Shown piece after piece: positions 9,831 through 21,179 of a DNA stretch of 64,000 nt. The stretch comes from Chrysopilus asiliformis. Taxonomy: Eukaryota; Arthropoda; Insecta; Diptera; Rhagionidae. Both the position numbers and the translations under genes were made by a program. Within the stretch, counting starts at the first letter, position 1; each line of letters opens with the position of its first letter. The notes below the pieces were generated by a model, which saw only the letters and a list, made by a program, of their open reading frames with translations, made no database searches and had not been told where the DNA came from. Where the stretch lies: positions 29,278,943-29,342,942 of the forward strand of contig OZ035962.1 in NCBI GenBank assembly GCA_964034945.1, given 5' to 3'.

Positions 9831-11290
9831 GCACCGAGAATTAAAACAACTTTACTGGACGACGGCTTTTATTAGAATGACCTCGAAAACAAGTTATACA
9901 ATTTGAAAACTGTTATATTTCAAATATTTTAACAATGCAGAACGTTTTATTAGAAAGTACCTACAATGGTTACCGGCATTTGTTCATAAAAGCGCATAGT
10001 TTTCGCGAAATTTTTGCACATTAAGTCACCTCAAAATTTAGATTTCGTAACCTCTTTCTTCTACAGTTTCAAATCATTCTTTAAAGTTTTTCACATATTT
10101 TTCTGACATTGACCAAAATTTTCCACCTCTAGTTAAATAAAAGCCTAAAATATTTGAAGAAATAAAAATATCCGTATTTTTTTTAAAAAAAAAGGTGAAA
10201 GTTGTTGTCTTTTTCGTTTTTCTTCTATTTTTTCGCTTCAAAGGTTTTATCATAGCCCGATCAAACCGCTCAAGTAAAATAATCTGATTTTACCACAAAA
10301 GGGAACCGGGAATAGTATTTTTTACAAAGTAAGAAATATTCCCAGGCTTAATTAAAGTCGAATCTACGTTACTTCCAGTTGACGTTGTATTACGTAGCGA
10401 AATTAGTAGTTAGAACTAAGATCTGGAACTAGCTTATAAGGAAAATTGCCTGACTGTAGGTAGATTTTAAGTCCTTTCTGAGAAATTCTTATTGCATAAT
10501 AAATAAAAGCAATATTTATTTTTCTGCAAATGCCAAAATGAAGGTTGAAGTACTCAGAACTGGGTTTCCAGAAACAATCCCGAGGCAATTTTTAGCGAAA
10601 AATAATTGTGCTTATAATTGCGTACAACCACATATCAAAAAAAATCCTATAAATCCGGCCCATGAAAAACATTTCATTGGCATTATAAAGAATTTTTCAA
10701 AAAGAAACCAAAATATATATACACGTATTTTAATGCTTTTAAATTGTAAAATTAACTGAAGAATTCAAATACCAACTTTTAATTTTCAATTAGGGTAACA
10801 ATTATTTCATGAATCGCTAATATCTTGCCTCAGTGGACATTTGAGGAAAACATTAAATTCAAACAATGTATGGACCGTATCAAAATTTTCTCTGCCAAAA
10901 ATGGAAATGCCATAAAAGTAAAACCATTTGAGTTGAAATTCTGGGAAATTTTCAAAAGTTCTTGTTGAAATGTTACCTTGAATTTTTTTACACCGCTAAT
11001 AATGTTTGCTAATATAAAATTCAGAGAAGTTTTGATGAAGTTTTACGCTGAGCGGAATGAATATTATACATCAGCAATTATAAATGACCTCTTTGACAAA
11101 ATCGTTCTGAAAATTCGACCAAATATTTCTGAAAGCAGTAGTAATGTTTGATGAGATGGAAAACAAAATTAAGATTCATCGTTTACACATTCACAATCCA
11201 ATTATAGGGGTTTTAATAGAACAAAAAAATCGTCATCATATTTATAACGATTGGAAAACTTCTCATCTGGTTCGCACTCTACTACAATCT
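9831..11290. other. Unassigned AT-rich sequence
   Basis: Nothing recognised. Open frames are below 75 codons and lack motifs. Confidence 0.45.
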
Positions 11291-11294
11291 TTAA

Positions 11295-11664
11295 CAGTTT
11301 GACTGCCAAGTGAGAACGACGTGGTCTCACATTAAAATTGGCTCCTCAGGCCGTGTGAGATACAAGTGGTCTCACAGCCCTTTACGTTATTATAAGCTGC
11401 GTGATAAAGCATTGGATGCACAGAACTGAATGAAACTTATGGAAAAAATAATATGAAACTTATGGAAAAAATTCTAAAATAATATGAAATTAACTCTTTT
11501 TTGATGTTTGGCCTATGTATTTTAAGAGTCCAATGTTAAACCACAAATGATTGCTTGGAAAGTAAGAAACCTACTGGCCTCAAAAAAAGTCTACTGGTCT
11601 CAAAAATAAAGTCTATTGGCCTCTTGGACCCGACTTTTTCATTTCCATGGTGGCAGTCAACATG
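11295..11664. mobile_element. piggyBac-like TTAA element, 370 bp
   Basis: TTAA at 11291-11294 and 11665-11668 brackets ends CAGTTTGACTGCCA and TGGCAGTCAACATG, 14-base inverted repeats with two mismatches. TTAA target duplication is the hallmark of piggyBac-type elements. The interior includes GTGGTCTCACA repeats and a duplicated AATATGAAACTTATGGAAAA near 11445. No transposase is encoded. Another element with related ends begins 29 bases downstream. Confidence 0.75.
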
Positions 11665-11697
11665 TTAAATTGGAATTCTTGAAAATATTCTCTTTAA

Positions 11698-12292
11698 CAC
11701 GTTGACTGCCGAACCAATTTTGCAAATATTTAAACGAAATGCCAATACATGTAGAATATATGTATGTATGTATGAATGTATATCACTTAATTTCGATCAA
11801 ATGACTAGTCGAAGAAAATCTTTAGAAACCAAAAATTATTACGCAGGTCGGCACTCTTTCTGGTGGACACGACATAAGAAAATTTTCTGGGTGATTTGAG
11901 ATCGCTGAATCCGAATCTGGTAGAATTTTGGTTGTATCAGCTCTAGTTTTTCAAATATGAAGGGTGATTCATAAATTGGTATAAATATTTATAATTTGGA
12001 AATCAACAATTCTTTTTTCCTTCATATTTCAAAAAGAAGAGCTCATCCGGCTAAACTACGGCGAGATTCGGATTCAGCGACTAATTAATTAGAAAAAATT
12101 CTTATATCGTGTGCACCAGAGTGAATGTCGGCCTGTTTAATCAGTTTTGGTGAAACAAGGATCCCCTTATCGGTCGATCGAAAACAAGTTGCATGAAGCA
12201 ACCCCTGGCTATCGAAAATAACCGGGGCCCCTCATAAAACTTGTGCCATTTTTCATTGGCTATCAAAAATGATAGCCATGGCAGTCAATGTG
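11698..12292. mobile_element. piggyBac-like TTAA element, 595 bp, with internal foldback
   Basis: TTAA at 11694-11697 and 12293-12296 flanks ends CACGTTGACTGCC and GGCAGTCAATGTG. Inside, 11845-11963 and 12019-12134 form a long imperfect inverted repeat, including TCGCTGAATCCGAATCT against AGATTCGGATTCAGCGA, so much of the element can fold on itself. No coding sequence is recognised; the 65-codon frame at 11702-11899 lies inside repeat DNA. Confidence 0.78.
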
Positions 12293-12296
12293 TTAA

Positions 12297-13455
12297 AAAA
12301 TTCTAAAACGCCTCACAAATAATTTTTTTTTCACGACGCCTAAAAATATACTCCCATAAAATACATCAAATATTTAGAAAGCAAAATGGGAAAGCGTGGC
12401 GCAAATGGGAGAAGGGGGTGTTGGGTTAAAAATGGCAAACATTAGAAACAGTCAAGTAAGCAATCTTCCGAAAACTTGATTTCAATCACATACCATTTTC
12501 ATGTTTTTTGTTCATCTTAAATTCCTGTAAATTTATTTATTTTCCTGTAAATTTATCCTGTAAATTTATTTATAAATACTCAACACTTATTTAAACTCCT
12601 CTAAACCACAGCAAATTACTTAAGTACACATAATCTTATTATAAGCGTAAATATACTAATTATCCTCATAAGTTTAATTTTAATTTGATCATTTATACCA
12701 ACTCGTAAACTTCTTCCTAAAACGAATAATTCATAGGATTTAAGCAATTCTTTGTTTGTATCTGAAATAAAAGAAATCATACAATAATCCTTAGGAAAGA
12801 GCTTAATTTAAGATACCTATCCAAGGCAAGTGATCATTGCACGTGTGAAATGTTGTCCAACACAAACACATTTTTAAAACTCATAACTATAAGAGTTAAG
12901 TAGATGTAGTTTTTTTAGTCATTATTTTCCTGAGTGAATGTTATCCTTTTGTTTATCGTCTTTAGAATTTCTAGTTCCACTTCATGCACTTAAAGTTTCT
13001 CAACCAATTTAGCGTAGAGCAAATCCATGAAACTTCGTAAACAGTAGTAAAAATTCTAAGCTTATTCAATCAGCTTAAAATGGTACAATGGTGACTGACT
13101 ATACCGACATTAATTGTCTAAAAGTTTCAAGCAAAATTGTATATTTTGATAACAAATATACAATATGTGGCGGTGCTGTAGCTTTTTGAACTCATCATAC
13201 ATACTTTTTAGATAACACAACTTCTATAAAAGCCGTAAACCACAGTGGCGAAGCAGTTTCCTACTTTTCGCATGCCACACTATTCAATTTTAAAGAACAT
13301 TTCTCTTGAAATCCTAAAACATAAGTAGCAAAACTTGTTTTATACTTTTTAGTGCATTTTGAAAGTGTATAACATTAGAAAATCTGTGTTTTCAAATTGT
13401 TTTTTTTTTTTTTTATTATTTTACACTTTTTAGTCTTCGAAAATATGTATATCCT
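12297..13455. other. Unassigned AT-rich sequence with a small tandem repeat
   Basis: CCTGTAAATTTA occurs three times at about 12523-12570. Otherwise there is no coding region or element end. The phrase CATAAAATACATCA near 12355 resembles the small MITE family described at 31975. Confidence 0.45.
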
Positions 13456-13459
13456 TACC

Positions 13460-13900
13460 GGATTCAGCGACCCCAAATCTCGGGATGACATTTTTTCGAA
13501 ATGAAATTTTTCCCGGAAAATTTGGGGAAAATTATAGTCACGTTATCCTTACATAATCTTCTGTTGTCCTTACAGACTTCTTAAGATCAGAATCGGATTC
13601 ACAAAATCAAAAAACCTCTAAATTAAATTTTTTCGGGAAAATTTGAGGAAAAAGATAGTCACGTGTACCTTACAGAACATTGTGTTGCCCTTACAGACTT
13701 TTTAACATCAAAATCCAATTTACGAACCACATTTTTTTAACTTGAGGAATAGGAGAATCCGGGGAATGACCTCTAAGGCCCTTCGTTTCCCTTACAAAGA
13801 TGAAGTAGTTAAAATATTGTATCATCACCGGAACTACGCAAGGTGGCAAAACTTGATCTTCCTGGGTTACGTAGTTTCGGAAATATAAGTTTCAACGATT
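13460..13900 (+). repeat. Imperfect tandem repeats of about 125 bases
   Basis: The phrase GATAGTCACGT followed by CCTTACA...GTTG(T/C)CCTTACAGACTT recurs at about 13540-13580 and 13660-13700. A third related stretch lies near 13750-13800 (CGTTTCCCTTACAAAG). The right part, CACCGGAACTACGCAAGGTG, resembles 3280-3300. It is non-coding, probably part of an old dispersed repeat. Confidence 0.55.
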
Positions 13901-14566
13901 TGAAAGTTTAGGTGCGACACAGAGACTTAATAGAAACTGTTTTTTTTTTGGCCACTACCCGAAATTGTCGTCACTTTTAGATCGAGCTATTGAGACCTCC
14001 GACAAGGTTTTTTTTTTTGAGTAAACCAAAAATTAATAAATGTCCCTATTTTTTAAGCCATGCTAGTGCAAAAATGCACCAGCGGCAAGAAATAGGTTAA
14101 AAAAAATTAATGCTTGTAGTCGGTTTCAAAGACAACATTCAAAAATACGATACAAAAGACACGATAAATCTTTTTTAATACTTTTTACAACCGCCAATAT
14201 ATTTTTGGTTGTTAAAATGAAAATCGAGGCAAACCACATTCGCCGATAGCATTGGTTGTAATTCAATTATTAAAAATCTTCTAAAATTAAGGTTGCTTCT
14301 TTAACACACATATTCCAAGTATTCAAATATTTTCGCATTTCACTATTCAGCCATTGCACTCCAGAACAAGATGTTTTAGCTCCAGAACAAGATGTTTTAA
14401 GAGCGAGAGCGATTGCGCGAACGTGTCCAAACTTAGACGAATCACAGCAGATTAACCCTTAATTTATGAGGTGAAAATATGCGTAAATGATGAGGTGGGG
14501 TCCACGTTCACTACGTTCTAATCACATACCAAATCCGTGCTTTTAACTCGGCATGCAACACCATAC

Positions 14567-15235
14567 TGGGGCCTTATCAGGGAACTCGAATCGAAAGTGA
14601 AATGTACGGAAAATTCTGAAACGGTATCAGCTAACTCGATTTCGATCAAATATTTGTCATTCATTTTCGGAAATTTACTCGAATAGGTTGCAGTCGTCGG
14701 ATTTGAAACTCGAAAACGAAATATGAGTAGTTTTAATGTTTTTTATTTCATTTAAGGGTATTTTAAATACTAAATATAAATGTTCGTTGTCCTTTGGTCC
14801 AATAATGTTGATGTGTGTTCCATCAACACATCCTATAACTCCATTTTATCATTTTGTATATCATTTTGGAGGCAACGCTAACGCATCATTTTTATCCCGT
14901 ACATATTTTCTGATAATCCTTGGACTGGAAACGCCGTAATCACTTTCATCACTGATATCCCGACACTTGAAAATGCCCGACACTTATTATTTTTTCAACA
15001 ACAAAAAAAAAACGGAAAAATGAGTAAACAATTTGAAATCGTATAGCTAATATTGACAGCTAAATATAAGCACGAATTTATCAAGCTACCAGCAGGTTCC
15101 TTGTTTTCGATTAATTTATGGCAGTACATTTTACTCGAAACGAAAGTTTTACATGATACCAATGAAATCCGTTTTCGAGTGCGGTGTTCGAGTCGATTTG
15201 ATTTTCGATTCGAGATACATGATAAAGCCCCTGTA
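14567..15235 (-). mobile_element. PIF/Harbinger-type element, decayed, nested
   Basis: The inverted ends share CATAC(T/A)GGGGC(C/T)TTATCA and then CTCGAATCGAAA, one near 14565-14600 and the other near 15195-15235. Secondary palindromic phrases (CTCGATTTCGA) occur inside. The reverse strand holds a transposase relic around the first catalytic Asp. The exact target duplication is ambiguous, because a TA or ATA/TAT flank is possible. Confidence 0.6.
14728..14960 (-). pseudogene. PIF/Harbinger transposase fragment
   Basis: One reverse-strand frame reads GVSSPRIIRKYVRDKNDA, then three in-frame stops, then GVIGCVDGTHINI and GPKDNEHLY. The GC(I/V)DGTH block is the typical first catalytic Asp motif of DDE_Tnp_4 (Harbinger) transposases, with the Asp codon at 14822-14824. 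The block before it matches the helix-turn-helix end in style (SxxxR). The remaining catalytic residues are not found. An active enzyme would cut and paste the element with a nuclear partner protein; this piece cannot. Confidence 0.72.
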
Positions 15236-15342
15236 TGAAGGTACTGAAGATTTCAGAGTCACTGTGCTGAAAACATGAGAGATAGCAACGAGAGAAAAGT
15301 CAATGTGGGTCCACTGGACCCACCTCATCAATTAACGGTTAA

Positions 15343-18300
15343 GGCGAATCTCGCATTCACCATGCTTCGCCGAGATTGTAACGCCGACATCAGTTTTTCA
15401 ACTTATTCTCGTTTTTATCGATTTTGTCGAAAATTAGTAATTTTCTGTCGAATCAATTTTTAGAAAGGTCAATCGAAAAAAAATTACTCATCATTATCAG
15501 AACTACTCAAAAAGCGCATTTCAGCAATTTAAGAGTATTTTTCACAAGCAATTATATACTATCTAAGTTCAAGAAGGTGGTTATCCTAACTTAGACGAAT
15601 CTCTGTAATTGTGAAACAAAACACCAATTAGGTAACCACAAACGTCAATCTAGGATTATGTAAAATGGTTTTCAAAGTCTAATTGACGGAGTTGGTCCTC
15701 ATTAACTTGTGCGGAAAAAACTGCATTTTATAAAAGGACAAGCATGTCATTTTTATTTCATTTCACTTTTCGTTTGGGATTTCTAGTGTATTTTTATTTC
15801 ATGTATCTTTTCCAGAATAGAGAAAACCATCGTCGTCACTAAGCAAACTGTAACAAATTTGTTTCAACCCATCTACATGGTAGACAACTTACCGACAAAT
15901 TTTGTAAATTCTTCCCTCGAGAGACGACTAGATGAACTAATAAATAAAATGTCAGAATCCTGAAAGGCGCACATGGAAAGCATTGAATTTTTCCGGGGTT
16001 TCCTTTCCTATTTACCAGCATTTTCGTATCAGCAAAAGAAATAAAAAATTCTTTCGAGTTTATCACTTTGCATTAGAAATGAGAGAAACAATTCCCCCTC
16101 CCCCAAAGCGTTTCCCTTAGCACAAATTCGTATACATTAGCCATAGACCAACCATGGATTGAATTCGTTTTCTATGCATTTTAGATTCGTAATGCGCTTA
16201 TGTCAGATGTAATGGCGCTTTCCAAATGTAAAAGTGCAATGTGCACCAATGAGGAAAAGGATCTCTTATCGCTATTGGATAAATTCGCTGCAGAATTCCA
16301 AAAACAAGGAGGAAACTGAAAAACATATTAAAAAAATGTAAGAAAAAACATAGAAAAACACTGACGAAAGAAATTGTTGAAAATGAAAGCAATTTTCTGA
16401 TCTAAAAGTCAATTCTATATTCACAGGTTCGAAATTTATCACATACAGTATATAATGTTTCCTCTATACTGGCTTGAGTCTAAAAAAATACCAAAGTCTG
16501 AATGTTTTTATTCAAATCGCAGTAAAAAGGTAATCTTGTATGTGATGTTTACCTATGAAGTTCCATATTTACTTTTAATACATATACAAAACGCCAGATC
16601 TACACATCGATAAATTCGATGAAAAAAAAAATTACATTTTTATTGAGGAATCGATACATTGAAGTAATATTTCTCAATATTTCAAATTTAAACTGGAAAC
16701 AATTTATTTAAAGATCTTTGAAGACTTACAAATGTTCCTAAATAATGTTAAATGTTAAAACAAATGTTCCTAAATAATGTTAAATTAAAAATATAGTTTT
16801 TATCAGAATATGGACACGTCAGTTTCGGATTAAAGTACTTTGTAATTATATGTTGTAGAAATACCGATAAAATGCAGAGATCACTTTCTTATCCATTTTT
16901 TAAAGAAATAACGTTCTCCTTACAGGACTATCGAAATCTCGATATTAGATCCATGATAAGTAGCTTCTTTTTAATTGAAACATTCCCGAAAATCTGGAAA
17001 AAGGAAATGTGTGGTATCCTTGCAGGATCTTTCTGCCACCACCAGGTCTCCTCTAATCCTGCGACTTCTCCATCTGTTTCGACCGCAGTCGGTCTTGCCC
17101 TATAACTACCTGTTTGATAGTGAAAACCTTATGTAAATCACCGTTCAGCAGATATATAGGGAGAGGATTAAGGGGGACGTATTGGGCTGCTTTAAATGGA
17201 CAAAAAACTTGTTTAATGCACCATCTATTCAATGCTAACAACCCGATGGATAATCTCCTCAAAATTTCAGCTGAATCGGTCGAAAGGCTTTCGCTAATTT
17301 TTACTTTTTGATATTTTGCTTTCCCTTGTCTGCTCGTACTTATTGTTTTGTAAATTAAACGGATTAATTCCAATAAATATTGTCTCTGAATCAGATTAAT
17401 TTCAATAAGTTTTCCAATTACAAGTCCGTGTTTTAGAAAAAAATTCATATTTGAACTAAACTTTATTGAGCAAGTTTTGCAATGTTTTAAACATTTTTTC
17501 ATCCTTGAATTTATATTAATCGATGCAGTTTCCATTATTCATTAATGACAACATATTTTTAGAACAAAGTAGGAATTCCAAAGAGAAAGCATAACAGTAT
17601 AACAGAGAGAATCAGCAATTATGTAAAAGATTTAGATATCGAGAAAAGCCATCAAATGGAATTAATTAGTGAAATGGAAGTAGAAGATGCCAGGATAAAA
17701 GGTTTGTCATTGGTAAAAGAAACAAAAAACCAAAGATTTATTGAAATTTTTCCTCTGTTTGTATTTTTTTGTTGGTTTGCGAAAAAAACGGGCAACATAA
17801 AACATAACCGGAACATACATATAACAAAATCTATACATATAATAAAACTATAAGGGGGTTTTTTGTATTTAATTTTTTGAATTTAAGATTTTCTACAAAT
17901 GCAAATACCATTTTATAATTTTTTTGGTTTGTTCTTTTTAAATGTTTCCTCCCACATCACACAGAAATACTTCAACCGATTTCGATTAAATGGTTCGAAT
18001 TACTTGTAGAATAAATATTTTATAGGGATCATCCTACTCCCCCCCCCCCAACCCCGCCCCTCCTCTCCTTTGGCAACCCTTCCCAATAACTCAGAAGTTA
18101 AAAATCGTACGAACGATTGGAATGAGGCTTTCTTTGTTGAATAAGCGATGTCGCAAACCTGCACTTTTTTCTGCGGGTCAACCCCCTCCCCTGCTATATC
18201 CTAGACTGCCGAAAGATTTTTTATCGAATTTTTATAATTGTACTAGTTATGCCTTAAAAAAGCTTCCTTGCAACCCAAATCAAGCCACCCCTCATAATCC

Positions 18301-19478
18301 CTTCCTCGAAATCTACTGAACCGGTGCAGCAATTTTCATTAAGTTTTTACCAAGACAAAGGTAGTTTTGGGCAAAGGCCGAGGAGGATCGGGTTCCCCCG
18401 ACGGAGACCGTGGAAAGGTCCTGTATGGATAATGTGTCCATAGGTCAAGGATTTGGACATGTAGTCCCAAAAACTAAGCCTTTTTCTCGTATTTTTTAAA
18501 TTCATGCAATAATTTATTGAAACCTGTCCAATTTACCTGTCCAACACTATACACGAACATGTCAAATATTAGCTTGTATAAAACATGATTTTTTTTTACA
18601 AAATTTGAAATATAAGTTCCTTGGAAATATATTTTTCATGTTTTTCGTTTTACTTTCCAGAAACTTTTTATTCTACCATCATACTTGTTTATATCGTAAA
18701 ATATTTTTCTATACAGGTAAAGCAATTCAACCCCATTTTCTTCTAATTATGTTAATAAACACTCCCCACATTAATCAATACAGAATTTTAATTAGCTTCG
18801 GATAATTCATTAGCGAGAGAACAACTTTGTGTTCCAGTATACCATGAGAAATGAGTTAACGTGAAAAAAAAAACAAATTATTGTCGAGTTAATCAATATC
18901 AATAAAAGGAAAATTCAAATTAAAAAATTGCTTATTTATTTCTCTTTCATCAATAAAATTGGAAAATATTTAAAGCAACGACAGAACAAATTAGGCAAAA
19001 AGTATAGAAACGAAAAAATCGTATCACCATTAATGGAAAGCGATAATGAAATTGCACTGAAAGTCGAAAAAATCGATAGTTTAATTTCGGTAAAAAAATT
19101 TTATAGATTTTCAATTTGATTGCAGAATGCTGAACAACCTAAGCCGATTTAAAATAAAAGTGTCAGCCAGACAATTCCAAAGGTCATATCAACGTCCTTC
19201 CGATTACCTCATTTTCGCTTTCAACTTTTCTTTCTTCTTCATCTTCTGTTTCAGTAAATCGTATAGAAAACTCTTCGAGAACCGAAAACAAATTGAACCG
19301 AAATTCACAAGATTTAACCTAAAAACTTTATATCTTGAAAAGCTTAGTCCTCGTTTAGACTTGCCATTTTTTCTTGAATTTCTCCGTGAATTTTATTCAA
19401 AATATTTTCCGCGGATTAGCAAAAGATCTTAAAATTTGAATTTACACTGGCGGTTTTGTATGAAAAAAATGAATTTAG
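15343..19478. other. Four-kilobase unassigned region
   Basis: No element ends are recognised. The longest open frame (160 codons, reverse, 17053-17535) has no known domain. Its second half overlaps text of the kind seen in non-coding repeats (CGACCGATTCAGCTGAAATTTTG on the reverse strand). A direct repeat ACAAATGTTCCTAAATAATG occurs twice at 16730-16785. A C-rich run lies at 18040-18080. A 101-codon frame at 19127-19432 (+), preceded by TTGCAG, is also without recognisable motifs. Confidence 0.4.
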
Positions 19479-19480
19479 TG

Positions 19481-19545
19481 TCCAATTAGTGTCTAATTTA
19501 GTGTCCAATTTAGTGTCCAATTTAGTGTCCAGTTTAATGTCCAAC
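19481..19545 (+). repeat. 12-bp tandem repeat (AATTTAGTGTCC)n
   Basis: About five imperfect copies of a 12-base unit follow each other: AATTAGTGTCT, then AATTTAGTGTCC several times, then AGTTTAATGTCC. It is a minisatellite with no other associated feature. Confidence 0.85.
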
Positions 19546-19549
19546 ATGA

Positions 19550-20215
19550 ATTTAGTATCAAAGAATAAAATTCACGGAATAAAGTGTCAGATGTAAACTG
19601 CGCCTTACGCCCAAAAATGTAAAGAACACGAAAGAAATGGGAATCCAAATTATTTTGTAATGCAACATCAACATTTTATCATTATGTCATCATTTTTAGA
19701 AAAGCGAAACACTGGCACTGAATTATTATTTCTCTTGCTTTGTGGAGGGCAAAATATTTTGGAAAATACTGCCAATTTACGCAAAAATGTTTCTTTTAAA
19801 AGAGAAGATTTAAATTCAAACGAAAACCAAGTTATCGATAAGTAAAATTTCAGTTGCCAAAAAACCAACATTTTGTTTTCTTATTTGTAGCAAAATAGAT
19901 AGTTGAAGTAATTTTAGGGAAAGTTGAAGTTTTCTGCACTTCAAGGGTTTTATTGATGCTGAAAATCGATTTTATGTTTACAAAACTTTACTGGCAAAAA
20001 TTCAATTTTCTTTAATGTTGTAACATAAATAGTAAAGGGTTTTCGTTCCGGGAAGTGTCGCAGTATTATCAGTTTTTTTCAATTTTTAAATTAAAAAATA
20101 GATTGAAATCTGACATTTCGCAAAAATGGATTTTATTTAAACTGTAGCATTACCAGCGTGAAAATCCACTCAAACTTAAGTTATTCTTGATGTCCTGCTG
20201 GCATTTTTTTTCTTT
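19550..20215. other. Unassigned AT-rich sequence
   Basis: No coding exon or repeat end seen. Overlapping frames of 61 and 67 codons on opposite strands at 19660-19871 are without motifs. Confidence 0.45.
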
Positions 20216-20218
20216 ATT

Positions 20219-20710
20219 CAGGGTATTCACAGTCCTCTTTTAATTTTGGGTATTCGGTGTTTTCGGTAATATGAAAAGACTGAAAATATTCTGCTGTGAA
20301 CATCCCACAGCACAGATTTGAGAACAGCGCTTTTATTGGATACGTGACCAAATCATGAACTGCGAATTTGATTGTAAAATATGTCACATACCTTTAAATC
20401 CATGTTTGATGTATTCTTTTGAATTTATATTGTGGCAACGGCTATCAAAATTGAAAAAAATTGCAGTCCGATGAGATAACCAGCGAGAAAATTTGACAAC
20501 TAAAAACATTACTAGCGCCACCCGCGGTTGATTCTTGATACCGAATAACCGGGCCGGAAAACACGACTCAAGGCATGTCTACAATTACCGAATCCGGTAA
20601 TTCATTTTTACATGAACCAAGTTACCGTCTCGGTAAAAATCTGTTAAATTTGACTGAATTACCGAGCGGTAAAATTACTCGCAGTTTAAAAGAGGACTGT
20701 GAATACCCTG
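20219..20710. mobile_element. 492-bp inverted-repeat element with CAG/CTG ends
   Basis: Left CAGGGTATTCACAGTCCTCT and right AGAGGACTGTGAATACCCTG are perfect inverted repeats, extending to at least 24 bases. ATT is found on both outer sides (20216-20218 and 20711-20713), suggesting a 3-bp duplication as used by PIF/Harbinger-type elements. Interior motifs TACCGAATCCGGTA and GAGCGGTAAAATTAC are themselves palindromic. It is non-coding. Confidence 0.8.
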
Positions 20711-20749
20711 ATTGAATTTTTCCAATACTAATAATTTGTTTTTAAAACA

Positions 20750-21175
20750 TAAGAAAAGCTACAATTGCCAGGGGCCAATCTTCAAATACTCTATATGATG
20801 ATTAGACAAAATGTTTATTTAAAAAAACCTATTTGTATAGGAGAGGAGTGGTCGGATTGAATTTTGATGTATGGATGAGTTATGTAAAATCATATTCTAA
20901 ACAGATTTTACCTTTATAAATTTTTCAATACGACTCCGTTTCCGAGAAAATTGCGAAAAAATGTTTCGTTTATATGGGGAAGGAGGGAAAATACATATGT
21001 TGCAATTTTGCCCGTTCAAGAACTTATCCTAGCTATGTACGAGAAACGTAACTGTGCAAAAACTCAAATTCTTTCGAAAATTATGGACGGACATACGGAC
21101 AGACAAACAGACAGACAGACGGGCAGATGGGCGGGGACGGGCAGATATGCGGAAATCAAAATCTCCGCTGATATG
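20750..21175 (+). repeat. Mini-me-like repeat, family M2, truncated copy
   Basis: Start text AAGCTACAATTGCCAG and TACTCTATATGATGATTAGA is followed by TTGAATTTTGATGTATGGAT, TTTCAATACGACTC, then GTTCAAGAACTTATCCTAGC. A GACAGACAAACAGACAGACA array runs at 21087-21125, then GCGGAAATCAAAATCT. The terminal hairpin found at 38940-38990 is absent. It is non-coding. Confidence 0.7.
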
Positions 21176-21179
21176 TATT

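Larger units (their letters stand above)
14456..15338. mobile_element. TTAA-flanked piggyBac-like element, 883 bp, host of a nested element
   Basis: TTAA at 14452-14455 and 15339-15342 brackets ends CCCTTAATTTATGAGGTG and CACCTCATCAATTAACGG, which match at 16 of 18 bases as inverted repeats. Most of the interior is a separate inverted-repeat element carrying a PIF/Harbinger relic, so the TTAA element itself contributes only about 200 bases. Confidence 0.7.
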
